Assembly: GCF_016765675.1 (NCBI RefSeq)
Contig: NZ_JAESWB010000025.1
Coordinates: 391,297 to 455,296 of the forward strand
Reading direction: 5' to 3'
From: Neobacillus paridis
GTDB lineage: Bacteria; Bacillota; Bacilli; Bacillales; Cytobacillaceae
Length of the DNA stretch: 64,000 bases
Shown: piece by piece, positions 1 to 9,089 of the stretch
Layout: each line of letters opens with the position of its first letter
Position numbering within the stretch: position 1 is the stretch's first letter
Notes under the pieces: model-generated
Seen by the model: only the letters and a program-made list of their open reading frames with translations
Told to the model about the DNA's origin: nothing
Database searches by the model: none
Made by a program: the position numbers and the translations under genes

Positions 1-152
1 CAAATATCTCGATAAGATTGATGAAATTCCCCTTTTTGTATCGGGTCTTTTACACGGGCAGAAGTTCTGCCATTTTTACTAAACTTAATGAGGAAAGAAA
101 CTGAAGAAATTATCACCTTTCTCCAGCTTCTCTCCTCAATCAGGGACAACAT
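1..152 (-). CDS. Possible partial ORF running off the left edge
   Basis: On the minus strand an open frame starts at an ATG whose first base is 152 and stays open to the window edge, giving about 50 residues (begins MLSLIEERSW). I do not recognise the family, it has few obvious hydrophobic segments, and no strong ribosome binding site is visible. It lies only 20 bases beyond the stop of the ABC permease gene on the same strand, so it could be a further gene of that cassette or chance coding. The full gene is not visible here. Confidence 0.2.
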   Translation of the reverse strand, partial: MLSLIEERSWRKVIISSVSFLIKFSKNGRTSARVKDPIQKGEFHQSYRDI

Positions 153-172
153 AACGCGTTCCTGTTTTCTTG

Positions 173-2587
173 TTAAGTTAGGTTAGACATTTTGCGTGTA
201 AAAAGGATTATGGAAAAAATTAATGACATAACCACAAAAGAAATTCCTATTCCGATTAAAGACCACAAAATGGATACGCTTAATATCTTCAGAACAACTG
301 TGCTAAATAAAATTCCAATGATGCTGGAAAAAACAAACCATGTGGCAGATTCTTTGAAAAGGTGCCTTAAAATTCTCCCTTTTGTCCATCCGATTACATG
401 GTACATATTAAGTTCTTGTCTTCTTTCCACAAATAATGTATTAAGCCCTTCACTAAAAGCGATAATACACAAATACAGGACAAGGATCGTAACTGTCAAT
501 TCAAACCAATAGGTCTGATTCCCGATAAAAAGCCCCATTGTCGTAACTGATGATTTATTGAAAGAATCACCTAGTGCTGCAATCTGAATAGAGATTAATA
601 ACATTGAAAAACATAGAAGCAGCATCATCGGGATAATTAACCGTTTATAATAGAGAACAGAGGCAAATTTTTTATATTCTTCGATTCGATTGTTTTGTTT
701 TTCAGTTTTATTTAATAGTAAATTGGTGATTACAATCGATATTATCCACAAAAACAACGTTATTCCATACATTATGGCTTCTACGTGGAGGAAGTTCAAT
801 AAAATAATAGACATCATAAATGCAATAGTTATGATGATATCTTGTTCTATACAATTCCGTAAAAAGATATTCCTTTTTTTCCAGCCTAAAACCGATAGTA
901 GAGAGTTTTCTTGGATAAGAATATTCTTTTCAAACGTTAGCCGAATAACCAGCCAAAAAACCCCAAATGCAGTTAATAAAACTGTTGTGATCAAATTCAT
1001 CAAGTTCCATGTTGCTGTCAATTCTTGAGCGACCCCTAAAGTAGTCCAAGGCTCTTTGACTTTTCCAATCCCTTCTACATCTAATGTCATTTCTTTAAAG
1101 GAAGAGCCAGCCACAATATCTACTTCATATCCCATTTGCAATAATTTAGTTGCCACTTTTTCTATTTTTTTCTGTGCTACTTCGTCATAGTTTGTGATCC
1201 CAGCAATTTTTACTCTAATGGCATCAATTGGCTTATCTCCTTTAATCAACTTTGCATTTTCAATGGTTGTCACCCCGCTGGCAGCAGAAGGGATAAAACT
1301 TCCGGGGATAGTAGTTGGGGTTAAAACTTTCCCATCTTCTGTTTTTGCTTTTACCTCTCCATATATACCTAATGGACTGGCAGCCAAATTATTGGCTATA
1401 TTTGTTGGAGGTGTAAATGTACCAACCTGGCTGATGATGAACGGTATTTCCTGTGATTTCTCCATTGAAACACCCTTTGACACCACCGTTTTATAGGAAG
1501 GGGGATTTCCTGGTTTCTTTATCGTTACAGCCGGTATCGTTTCAATGTTTTTATAGTCAATTTTTGAAGCAACAAAATATGTTGAGGTATCAAGACCAAC
1601 CAGTGTTCTTTCTCCGATGGATGGTTCAAATTTATTATTTAAAGCTAATTCTGTTCCATCAAAAGGTTTTTGAAAATTGGATAAATTTATATTAAATATT
1701 TTCGACTCTTTTGGTTTCTCTTTTTCTAAATCTTTAAAAGCCAACTGAATTTTTTCTGCTGAACTCTCCATTAACCATTGTTGGTTCTTCAGACCGAGAA
1801 TATCTAAATATTTATTCAATTTAACATCTAATTGGTCTACTTTTAATTTCAAATATATAGGAATATTAAAATCATTTCGTTGTAAAACTTTCATTACGGG
1901 CGGGTTATTATAATTTTCTAAAAAACTATCTAGAAATGGGTCTTCAATCTTCTTATTAAAGTCTGAGAAGTCAATACCAGTTAATTTAGTTTCGCTTTCT
2001 GGGTCAATAGCCACCAGAAGATTATAATTTGTTGGCATGAGAATCATCATGGCCGAGCTAGCAGTGGCTTCCCCCACATTATTTCTTAAAAATTGAATCG
2101 TGCCAGGATTAGATTGTTCGAAATACATAATAGATTCTTTTGAACCTAATGGGTACATTGATTTCCCATCCGATGTGTAAAATTGATAGGAAAACCTGGT
2201 AGGTTGACTCAATACAGGTAATTCAACGGAGGTTTGTTTTCCTCGAAAGTACCCAAGGGATGCAACTGGTGCTGCTACTTCTATATTTGGATCACCTTTT
2301 ATTCTTTTCCATTCATTTATAGAGATACCGCCTTTACTATCTCCTATATAATTTTCCTCCACCATTCCAAGTTTCTTTTCAATCGATGTTCGGGATGACG
2401 GTGGACGAACTAAGAGATCGTAGCTTCCACGGCCATACTTTTTAATCGAATCATTAACGGTAGCAACAGTCGTTTTCGATTGCTCTAAACCTAATGGAAC
2501 AAGCGTATAAATACTAATAAATGCCATCAGTATGATAAGGGTTGTTTTTTTTCGGTGTTTTAGACGCTCCCAAGCAAGGCGAATCAT
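173..2587 (-). CDS. FtsX-like ABC transporter permease (bacteriocin-type exporter or immunity permease)
   Basis: Membrane subunit of an ABC transporter, 804 residues. One N-terminal membrane segment (about residues 12-32) is followed by a very large extracytoplasmic region (about 35-520) and then a cluster of about eight membrane segments to the C-terminus. That is the layout of large FtsX/MacB-type permeases and of the integral membrane proteins that accompany secreted bacteriocins of the lactococcin 972 kind. Its ATG overlaps the stop of the upstream ATPase gene by four bases (ATGA), so the two are translationally coupled. By inference from context it exports, or protects against, the small secreted peptide encoded upstream. 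Substrate not proven; the family call rests on topology and context. Confidence 0.75.
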   Translation of the reverse strand: MIRLAWERLKHRKKTTLIILMAFISIYTLVPLGLEQSKTTVATVNDSIKKYGRGSYDLLVRPPSSRTSIEKKLGMVEENYIGDSKGGISINEWKRIKGDPNIEVAAPVASLGYFRGKQTSVELPVLSQPTRFSYQFYTSDGKSMYPLGSKESIMYFEQSNPGTIQFLRNNVGEATASSAMMILMPTNYNLLVAIDPESETKLTGIDFSDFNKKIEDPFLDSFLENYNNPPVMKVLQRNDFNIPIYLKLKVDQLDVKLNKYLDILGLKNQQWLMESSAEKIQLAFKDLEKEKPKESKIFNINLSNFQKPFDGTELALNNKFEPSIGERTLVGLDTSTYFVASKIDYKNIETIPAVTIKKPGNPPSYKTVVSKGVSMEKSQEIPFIISQVGTFTPPTNIANNLAASPLGIYGEVKAKTEDGKVLTPTTIPGSFIPSAASGVTTIENAKLIKGDKPIDAIRVKIAGITNYDEVAQKKIEKVATKLLQMGYEVDIVAGSSFKEMTLDVEGIGKVKEPWTTLGVAQELTATWNLMNLITTVLLTAFGVFWLVIRLTFEKNILIQENSLLSVLGWKKRNIFLRNCIEQDIIITIAFMMSIILLNFLHVEAIMYGITLFLWIISIVITNLLLNKTEKQNNRIEEYKKFASVLYYKRLIIPMMLLLCFSMLLISIQIAALGDSFNKSSVTTMGLFIGNQTYWFELTVTILVLYLCIIAFSEGLNTLFVERRQELNMYHVIGWTKGRILRHLFKESATWFVFSSIIGILFSTVVLKILSVSILWSLIGIGISFVVMSLIFSIILFTRKMSNLT

Positions 2588-3261
2588 ACTCTCACCTCGG
2601 ATTGAGTAAGTGTGCCGTTTATTAACCGGTAAACCTCATCTCCACGGTCAGCAATCTCCATATCGTGAGTAACTAATACAATAGTTTTTCCTTGATTCTT
2701 TAGCTTTAATAATATGTCAACGATATTATCTCGATTTTCTCTGTCTAAATTACCGGTTGGCTCATCACAGATTAGCATTTGTGGGTTAGCAATTAGAGAT
2801 CGTGCAATGGCCACCCGTTGTTTTTCTCCACCTGACAGGCCTTCTGGCAATCTTGAAAATAAAGCTTCAGAGATGCCAACCATATTTAAAAGTTCCTCTG
2901 CTCTTGCATAAAGCTGTTTTTTGTCTCTATCATAGTACAATGGCAAGATAACATTATCTAATATTGAATAATAGGGCAACAACTTAAAATCTTGAAAAAC
3001 AAAACCAATTTCTTTTCTTCTTAATTCGCTACGTTCTGGGTCTGTTAGCTGGTATATATTTGTCCCATTAATTGATACATTTCCCGAATCTGGAGGTAAC
3101 AATCCCGAAATAATATTTAATAAGGTTGATTTTCCTGAGCCGGAGGGCCCAACAATTGTCGTCCAAGAACCGGTTGGAACAGAAAAACTAACATCTGTTA
3201 GAATTTCGGTTGAATAGTATTTGTTTTTGAATACCTTATGTACATTTTTCAATTCAATCAT
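2584..3261 (-). CDS. ABC transporter ATP-binding protein, MacB/LolD type
   Basis: Cytoplasmic ATPase of 225 residues that energises the permease encoded just downstream. Walker A is GPSGSGKST (about residues 38-46), the signature is LSGGEKQR and Walker B leads into DEPTGNLD, the form typical of the MacB/LolD/FtsE subfamily that partners FtsX-like permeases. Its stop codon overlaps the permease start. It lies 69 bases downstream of the secreted peptide gene on the same strand, with a perfect inverted repeat in the gap, so the three genes probably form one unit with the peptide expressed at a different level. Confidence 0.88.
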   Translation of the reverse strand: MIELKNVHKVFKNKYYSTEILTDVSFSVPTGSWTTIVGPSGSGKSTLLNIISGLLPPDSGNVSINGTNIYQLTDPERSELRRKEIGFVFQDFKLLPYYSILDNVILPLYYDRDKKQLYARAEELLNMVGISEALFSRLPEGLSGGEKQRVAIARSLIANPQMLICDEPTGNLDRENRDNIVDILLKLKNQGKTIVLVTHDMEIADRGDEVYRLINGTLTQSEVRV

Positions 3262-3281
3262 GGCGGCTTCACTCCAAATCC

Positions 3282-3314
3282 ATTACCCTAGTTTAGCGAG
3301 TAAACTAGGGTAAT
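3282..3314 (-). promoter_or_regulatory. Perfect 14-bp inverted repeat between peptide gene and ABC genes
   Basis: Arms 3282-3295 and 3301-3314 are perfectly complementary (14 bp, core ACCCTAGT/ACTAGGGT) around a 5-base loop. In the minus-strand transcript no T-run follows, so it is not a standard intrinsic terminator. It could be a partial attenuator, an RNA processing or stabilising hairpin that sets peptide mRNA above transporter mRNA, or a protein-binding palindrome. Confidence 0.7.
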
Positions 3315-3330
3315 GTTCTATAGCATTTAT

Positions 3331-3708
3331 TTATAAATCTTTTAAAGTAACACTCCCAGATGCGGTAGCAGAGCTACCATTGGAGACGCGTAACATTGTA
3401 TTCCATGTTTTTATACTTGATGTTATTGGCTTAGAATAACTACGGGTATAGTTAGTAGAATAATAAGTAGCGCTTTTATCTAAAAATCCTACTGATATTC
3501 CATCATGATATTCTACTGAATAATAGCTTGATCCTCCTCCAGCCCAAAATAATTTTTTCGTAAAACTTCCTAAATCTCCCTTTTTTGTTTCATTTACAGG
3601 ACTCATACCTGCATCAACCGGTACCGCTGCAAAGGCATTTGAAATGCCCCCACTTAATACAATTGCCCCTGCTAATATTCCTGCTGAGATTTTTTTGGTA
3701 AGTTTCAT
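3331..3708 (-). CDS. Small secreted Tyr/Ser-rich peptide, bacteriocin-like (lactococcin 972-like?)
   Basis: Predicted exported protein of 125 residues. The N-terminus has a lysine-rich start, a hydrophobic core and an AFA/A cleavage site after residue 27. The mature part (about 98 residues) contains no cysteine, is rich in Tyr, Ser and Thr, and has the run FWAGGGSSYYSVEYHDG (about 54-70). This weakly recalls the GGGxW...Y..H pattern of the lactococcin 972 family, and the order peptide, ABC ATPase, large permease also matches that type of locus. A GAGGGGAAAG ribosome binding site lies 8-9 bases before the ATG. The secretion call is firm; bacteriocin activity and family are inference. A secreted signal or envelope-stress protein is an alternative. 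Confidence 0.6.
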   Translation of the reverse strand: MKLTKKISAGILAGAIVLSGGISNAFAAVPVDAGMSPVNETKKGDLGSFTKKLFWAGGGSSYYSVEYHDGISVGFLDKSATYYSTNYTRSYSKPITSSIKTWNTMLRVSNGSSATASGSVTLKDL

Positions 3709-4119
3709 AATAAAATCTTTCCCCTCATATAATGGTATTTTTGTTTACGTCAACCAATATATCACAAAAATCACAAAAAATGTATAATATAGATCAAGCT
3801 AATTTATTCATTACGCTTCTCTATAAGATTTTTTGGTTTTCTAGTCTATTTTTTCCCAATTAGAAAACCTAATAAAATCAGTACTTTTCTTTCCAAATTG
3901 GATATTTCGAACATACCAAAATTCTTATGTTAGCCAATCTACTTAATAATTTTCCCAATTCTTTTTAACGGATTTCCGAAAGAAGTCTCCCATCCTCAAG
4001 GAATGTGTAGGGCGCAGCCCAATGAGTAGGTGGAAGATGAACTTCGGTTAGTGGTAGCCAAAATAATTGCAAATTACAAACGTACGTTCTATACTATGGA
4101 GTATAGGGGGTGAATGGAT
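3709..4119. other. AT-rich gap between peptide gene and decayed TnpB gene
   Basis: No convincing gene. The part next to 3708 should hold the minus-strand promoter of the peptide gene; a clear -35/-10 pair with sensible spacing was not identified. From about 3990 a more GC-rich stretch (GTAGGGCGCAGCC and following) precedes the TnpB remnant, and AACGTACGTT, a perfect palindrome, lies at about 4079-4088. This is probably the left end of the IS605/IS1341-type element, but I could not define its boundary. Confidence 0.4.
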
Positions 4120-5152
4120 ATGACTAAGCAAAATAAAGCCTTCAAATTCCGTTTGATACCAAATAAAAGCCAAGAAGTATTATTAGCTAAAACGTTCGGT
4201 TGTGTTCGATTTGTCTATAATAAAATGCTGACGACAAGAGACTTATGAAAAATACAAAGACAACAAAGAAATGCTTAAAAAGCAAAAGTTTCCGACCCCT
4301 GCAAAATATAAAGACGAATTTCCATTCCTAAAAGAAGTGGACTCATTAGCTTTAGCAAATGCACAAATCAACTTGCAAAAGGCTTATAAAAACTTCTTTG
4401 AGGGTCGTGCGGAATTTCCCAAGTTCAAAAGCCGAAAACATAAACAAGTCTTGTACCACGAACATGGTAAACGGGAATATCGGGCTGAAAGATGGTCATA
4501 TCAAATTGCCTAAACTAAAACTTGTAAAAATCAAACAGCATGGAGAACCCCCTGCTGAATACAGAATAAAATCTTGTACTATTTCCAAAACAGAGTCTGG
4601 TAAATACTATATTTCTATTTTGACAGAGTACGAGAAAGAGATAAAGCATGTTATTGTCCAAAATGTTATTGGATTAGACTTTGCTATGGATGGTCTATAT
4701 GTCGAAAGTGAACAAGGTGAGAAAGCCAATTACCCTCGTTTTTACCGACAATCATTAGACAGATTAGCTAAGGAACAGCGTATCTTGTCTCACAGAAAAA
4801 AAGGCTCTGCACGCTGGGAAAAACAATGTTTGAAAATAGCTAAACTGTAAGAAAAGACCGCTAATCAACGTAAGGATTTCCTCTATCATAAGTCAAAAGA
4901 ATTGCCGTCAAGCTATGATGTGGTTATTATTGAGGACCTAGACATGAAAGGAATGTCGCAAGCCCTCCACTTTGGAAACATTATGATAATGGTTGGGGAA
5001 TGTTCACCGGGTTCCTCGAATATAGGTTGGAACAAAAAGGAAAAAACTTATCAAAATAGACAAATGGTTTCCTTCGACGGAACAATGTTCTCGCTGTGGT
5101 AACGAAGAAATCTCGTTTCGGCAGACCTGTCGAACTGAATTATGCAGCTGAT
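4120..5152 (+). pseudogene. Decayed TnpB (OrfB) of an IS200/IS605-type element
   Basis: The translation restarts across three frames but reads as one TnpB. It starts MTKQNKAFKFRLIPN at 4120 and hits a stop after a frameshift near 4243. It continues in a second frame (ANAQINLQKAYKNFF), shifts again near 4460 (GHIKLPKLKLVKI), carries GLDFAMDGLY (first RuvC Asp), then a stop at 4848-4850. Next come IIEDLDMKGM (RuvC Glu) and finally CSRCGNEE (first zinc-finger pair), after which the frame ends before the second CxxC and last RuvC Asp. With at least four lesions and a missing C-terminus it cannot make an active RNA-guided nuclease. No tnpA partner is present. Confidence 0.9.
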
Positions 5153-5186
5153 GATTTACTCATTAGTTGCACTTTTAACGTAACGG

Positions 5187-6325
5187 AATCCATTTATTAA
5201 AGATTTGGTAAAACGATTAAAAAATGATATGATATTCCGACTAGACTGCGGCTTTTTAGTATCTGATACTATCTCATCTGAGGCAGCTTATTCAAGAATG
5301 GTAACAATTTTTAGCGAATCTAATGTTCTTGAAGAGATTCTATATCAAGCCATGACAGAAGGGTTTATCACCGATGATACGGTGGCTATAGATGCCACAC
5401 ACTTTGAAGCCAAGGATCAAGCACTCCCAAAGGAAGAAAAACCAAAAACCGAACCCAAGAAACGTGGGCGAAAATCAAAAGAGGAAAGAGAACAATGGTT
5501 GATTGAAAAAGCTGAACGCGAAGCCAATCTACCTATTTTTGAAAAGAAAATAGAAAACTAATTAGACGTTCCGTTAGATCAACTTCGTGCGAAATTCTTC
5601 AAAATCCGGAGTGGGGTGTGAAGAAAAACAGCAAAGGAAAGAACGTTTTTTGGTATGGCTATAAGTCGCATTTAGCGGTGGGAACAAAAAGCCAATATAT
5701 TCTTCAATTTCTCTTTTCTTCTGGCAATTTGAATGATGGAAAGGCAGCGATTCCTTTATTAAAAGGGATCCATGAGCGTGTTCAACTTCCAACTCTACGT
5801 TATCAAACGATGGATGCTGGTTATGACTATGAACCGATTTATGAACAGATACATCGTATGGGTCAACAGTCGGTTATTGCCTATAATAAGCGTAATGAAC
5901 CTGAACCCGAAGGGTTTGATAAACATTTCGCTCCGACTTGTTTCCGTGAACATTCATACCGATATGATAGTTTTGATCAAAAATATAAAACGCTTAAATA
6001 TACACGCCCAAAGGAATGTAAAGATTGTCCTTTGGCCAATGAAGGTATTTGCCAAAAGATTTATAAAGTGAAAATCACGACAGATCTTCGGAAATATACT
6101 GCACCAGCCCGAGGTTCAAAAGCTTGGAAAACCATCTTTAAACGTCGTACCGCAGTGGAACGGGTGAATGCTTATCTCAAGTTATACTTTTAATTAGACA
6201 ATGTCCGCTATCGTACCGGAAAACGTGCCAAGGTTCATTTTGACCTCGTAACCTTAGTTTATAATGCTTCAAAATTAGCTGTGGATCGTATCAATGCATC
6301 GTTAAATCAACAACAAGTTGCTTAA
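5187..6325 (+). pseudogene. Decayed DDE transposase (IS1182/DUF772-type)
   Basis: Fragments of one DDE transposase: NPFIKDLVKRL through AIDATHFEA (first Asp) in the frame ending at 5561; then, after a stop and a frameshift near 5600, NPEWGVKKNSKGKN, TMDAGYDYEP (second Asp) and RRTAVERVNAY (Glu). A stop at 6191-6193 interrupts the last part, which ends at 6325 (stop 6323-6325). The N-terminal part of the DUF772 region is missing. It directly follows the dead TnpB gene, so this stretch is a small graveyard of transposons. The exact IS family needs a search; IS1182-like is my best reading. Confidence 0.85.
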
Positions 6326-6367
6326 AATACAGACCGTATAGAATAGTCGTTCATCATTTCCAAAGCG

Positions 6368-6495
6368 GTTGATTGGAGTGGAAGGCGGCGACTCCTGCGG
6401 GAAAAGCGTGGCCAGGTGAGACCCCGCAGGAGCGAAGTGACGAGGAGGCTCACGGCCCGCCCGCGGAAAGCGTCCGCCTGGAACGGAAATCAACG
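6368..6495. repeat. GC-rich dispersed palindromic repeat of Bacillaceae type
   Basis: About 128 bp, much richer in GC than its surroundings. The outer ends GTTGATT (6368-6374) and AATCAAC (6488-6494) are inverted copies. Inside, CTCCTGCGGG (6392-6401) pairs perfectly with CCCGCAGGAG (6423-6432), and GGTGAG/GGCTCAC form another arm, so it can fold as a branched structure. From memory this sequence type occurs in many copies in Bacillaceae genomes between genes. The 63-codon minus-strand frame through it is not a gene. Confidence 0.75.
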
Positions 6496-6712
6496 CAATA
6501 TTTATGAAGTAAAAACTTAAAAAATTTTTAACAACAAATATTCTGTAGGTCTGCGTTTCTTTAAAATAGGGATTTATGAAATTGATTCACCTTTTAGAAA
6601 TTCTAAAGTTAGTCCGAAAAAATTGGTAAGGGTTCATCATAGAAAAATACTGCTTAATCATTTAAAATAGAACATGTTATGAAATGCTTTGAAAAGGAAG
6701 TGTTGATAGACC

Positions 6713-8851
6713 TTGAGTAAAAAGAAGAAAAAGAAAAAATCACTTGTTCCTTTTCGCTTGAACATGTTATTTTTTGCTGTATTTTTACTATTTTCAATTT
6801 TAATCCTTCGCCTTGGGGAGATTCAAATCGTCTTCGGGGATGATTTCAAACGGGAACTGCAGCGGACGGAGGACGTTACCGTCAGCAACCCGGTTCCGCG
6901 CGGGAAAATGTTTGACCGCAATGGGAATGTCATTGTTGATAATAAGCCGTTGAACGCGATTACGTATACAAAACAACAGAATACAACGCAAAAAGAAATG
7001 GTGGAAACGGCTGAAAAGTTAGCGAAAATTATAAAGGTTGATACTTCCAAAGTTCGTGACCGTGATAAAAAAGATTTTTGGATCGTCCAACATCCTAAAG
7101 CAGCCAAACAGTTAATAACGAAAAAAGAGTGGACCCTATACGATAACAAAAAATGGGACTATAAGAAAATCTATCAATTGCAGCTTGATAGAATTAAAGA
7201 TTCTAAGATTAATCATTATTCTAAACAAGACATAAGAGCCATCGCCATTTTCAAAAAAATGAACAACGGTTATGCACTAGCACCACAAATTGTAAAAAAT
7301 AAAGGGGTAACCCCTCAAGAATTTGCCGCTGTCAGTGAAAATCTGGAAAACCTCCCTGGCGTCGATACAACAACGGACTGGGACCGCAAATATGTGCTTG
7401 GTGATACATTAAAAACAATTATCGGAAATGTTTCATCTGCAGAGGAAGGTCTGCCCAAAGAAAGTTTGGACAAATACATGGCCTTGGATTACAGCCGCAA
7501 TGACCGTGTCGGCAAAAGTTATCTTGAATATCAATATGAAGATGTTTTACATGGAAAAAAAGCGAAAGTAATTAATAAGACGGATAAGGCAGGAAATGTC
7601 ATATCCCAACAAGTTGTATCTGAAGGGGAGCGCGGCAAAGACCTGGTGTTAACGATCGATGCGGAACTTCAGAAGAAAGTTGAAAAAATTATTGAGAATG
7701 AAATGTGGAAGGCAAAAAGACAGTATTCCACTACAGGTCTGATGGACCGGGCTTTCGTCATTTTAATGGATCCCCACACTGGTGAAATCCTCTCTCTTGC
7801 CGGTAAACAGATTGTCCGCGATGAAGATACTGGAAGATTAAAAATGCAGGACTATGCTCAAGGGACGTTTACTACTTCATACAACGTGGGATCTGCCGTG
7901 AAAGGGGCAACGGTTTTAACCGGTTATCAAACAGGAGCGATTCAGCCTGGAACCTCGCATGTTGACGAACCATTACACATTCTTCACACTAAAGTAAAAA
8001 AATCGTGGAAAACGTTTGGAAGAATCAATGATCTTACAGCGCTTCAAGTATCTTCAAACGTGTATATGTGGAAAACGGTTATTGCCATGGCCCACTCCCA
8101 TTATGTTCCGAATGGGCCGTTGCCAATCGACAAAACAGCCTTTGACACGCTCAGAAGATCCTTTAGCCAATTTGGCCTTGGAGTCAGAACTGGCATTGAT
8201 TTGCCGAATGAAATGAGCGGTTTTCCGGGTCCGGATCGAACATCTGGTTTACTTCTCGACCTTGCAATCGGACAGTATGATACGTATACACCGATTCAAC
8301 TGGCACAGTATGTTTCGACAATTGCTAACGGAGGATACCGGATGCAGCCGCATCTGGTCAAAGAAATTCGCGAACCAGTGATGGATAAAGCTGGAGAAGG
8401 ACCGGTTATCGAGGAAATTCAACCGAATGTATTAAATCGCCTGGATATGAAGCCAGAATGGATCCAACGAGTCCAACAAGGATTCCGGATGGTTATGCAG
8501 ACGCCTAACGGCACAGCCTACAGCTTCTTTAGAGGAGCTACCTACAATCCAGCAGGTAAAACAGGAACTGCTCAGGCGTTCTACTATGGCTCTGACCGAA
8601 GCAGGTGGGGGACACCTGTGATGAACTTGAGCCTTGTCGGTTTTGCCCCTTACGATGATCCGGAAGTGGCAATGGCAGTGGTCGTTCCATGGGCCTATCA
8701 GAATACCGGTCCGGCAATTAATGATTTAATTGGCAAAAAAGTCATGGATGCCTATTTTGATTTAAAGAAAGAACGGCAGACGGATAAAACCAAGAAGACA
8801 ACAAAACGGAGCACCGACAATAATAATGATACTACCCAATCGAACCAATAA
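6713..8851 (+). CDS. pbpA: Penicillin-binding protein 2A-type transpeptidase (class B PBP)
   Basis: Membrane-anchored D,D-transpeptidase that cross-links peptidoglycan during cell elongation, 712 residues. A lysine-rich start and one membrane helix (about 16-38) precede the PBP dimerisation region (about 60-310) and the transpeptidase domain. The catalytic serine is in SAVK (Ser394); SSN is at 447-449 and KTGTA starts at Lys616. Start chosen is TTG at 6713, with AAAAGGAAG about 10 bases upstream; no ATG fits better. In B. subtilis pbpA also lies just upstream of the pst operon. An intrinsic terminator follows. Confidence 0.93.
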   Translation: MSKKKKKKKSLVPFRLNMLFFAVFLLFSILILRLGEIQIVFGDDFKRELQRTEDVTVSNPVPRGKMFDRNGNVIVDNKPLNAITYTKQQNTTQKEMVETAEKLAKIIKVDTSKVRDRDKKDFWIVQHPKAAKQLITKKEWTLYDNKKWDYKKIYQLQLDRIKDSKINHYSKQDIRAIAIFKKMNNGYALAPQIVKNKGVTPQEFAAVSENLENLPGVDTTTDWDRKYVLGDTLKTIIGNVSSAEEGLPKESLDKYMALDYSRNDRVGKSYLEYQYEDVLHGKKAKVINKTDKAGNVISQQVVSEGERGKDLVLTIDAELQKKVEKIIENEMWKAKRQYSTTGLMDRAFVILMDPHTGEILSLAGKQIVRDEDTGRLKMQDYAQGTFTTSYNVGSAVKGATVLTGYQTGAIQPGTSHVDEPLHILHTKVKKSWKTFGRINDLTALQVSSNVYMWKTVIAMAHSHYVPNGPLPIDKTAFDTLRRSFSQFGLGVRTGIDLPNEMSGFPGPDRTSGLLLDLAIGQYDTYTPIQLAQYVSTIANGGYRMQPHLVKEIREPVMDKAGEGPVIEEIQPNVLNRLDMKPEWIQRVQQGFRMVMQTPNGTAYSFFRGATYNPAGKTGTAQAFYYGSDRSRWGTPVMNLSLVGFAPYDDPEVAMAVVVPWAYQNTGPAINDLIGKKVMDAYFDLKKERQTDKTKKTTKRSTDNNNDTTQSNQ

Positions 8852-8862
8852 TATGTTTCCCT

Positions 8863-8893
8863 AAAACCTGTCTCAAATTTGAGACGGGTTTTT
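8863..8893 (+). terminator. Intrinsic terminator of pbpA
   Basis: CCTGTCTCAAA/TTTGAGACGGG stem with little or no loop, followed by seven T. Confidence 0.85.
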
Positions 8894-8957
8894 TTAAAAA
8901 AGCATCCCCAAAGTACCTCATGATTCTCCTGAGTGAACTCAACTGCAGTTTCTTCCA

Positions 8958-9017
8958 TTTACAAAATCTTAATATAGATTTACAGATGCTTTACAACCGA
9001 TTAAAACGCTGTTTACA
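8958..9017 (+). promoter_or_regulatory. PhoP box array upstream of pstS
   Basis: TTNACA-like hexamers recur at 8958 (TTTACA), 8969 (TTAATA), 8979 (TTTACA), 8990 (TTTACA), 9001 (TTAAAA) and 9012 (TTTACA), nearly all spaced 11 bp, on one helical face. This matches the PhoP binding pattern of B. subtilis (TT(A/C/T)A(C/T)A repeats with 5-base spacers). A -10-like TATTCT follows at 9027-9032. PhoPR activation of pst under phosphate starvation is the direct reading. Confidence 0.85.
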
Positions 9018-9089
9018 GTCGTCCTTTATTCTAAAGATGTAAGACAGATAATCATGATTAAACAATAAACCTTAGGGGGAATAAAGGAA

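Noticed and set aside
192..1695. Several plus-strand open frames of 80-112 codons
   Set aside because: They lie antisense within the 804-residue permease gene, have no ribosome binding sites and show no family features.
3709..3800. TTGACG followed by TATATG as a promoter for the secreted peptide
   Set aside because: The -10 would sit on the ribosome binding site, leaving no room for a leader, so I do not claim it.
4120..5152. Active TnpB RNA-guided nuclease
   Set aside because: Several frameshifts, a stop at 4848 and loss of the C-terminal catalytic Asp and zinc finger rule out activity.
6302..6493. 63-codon minus-strand frame rich in Pro, Arg and Gly
   Set aside because: It is a translation of the GC-rich dispersed repeat, not a protein gene.
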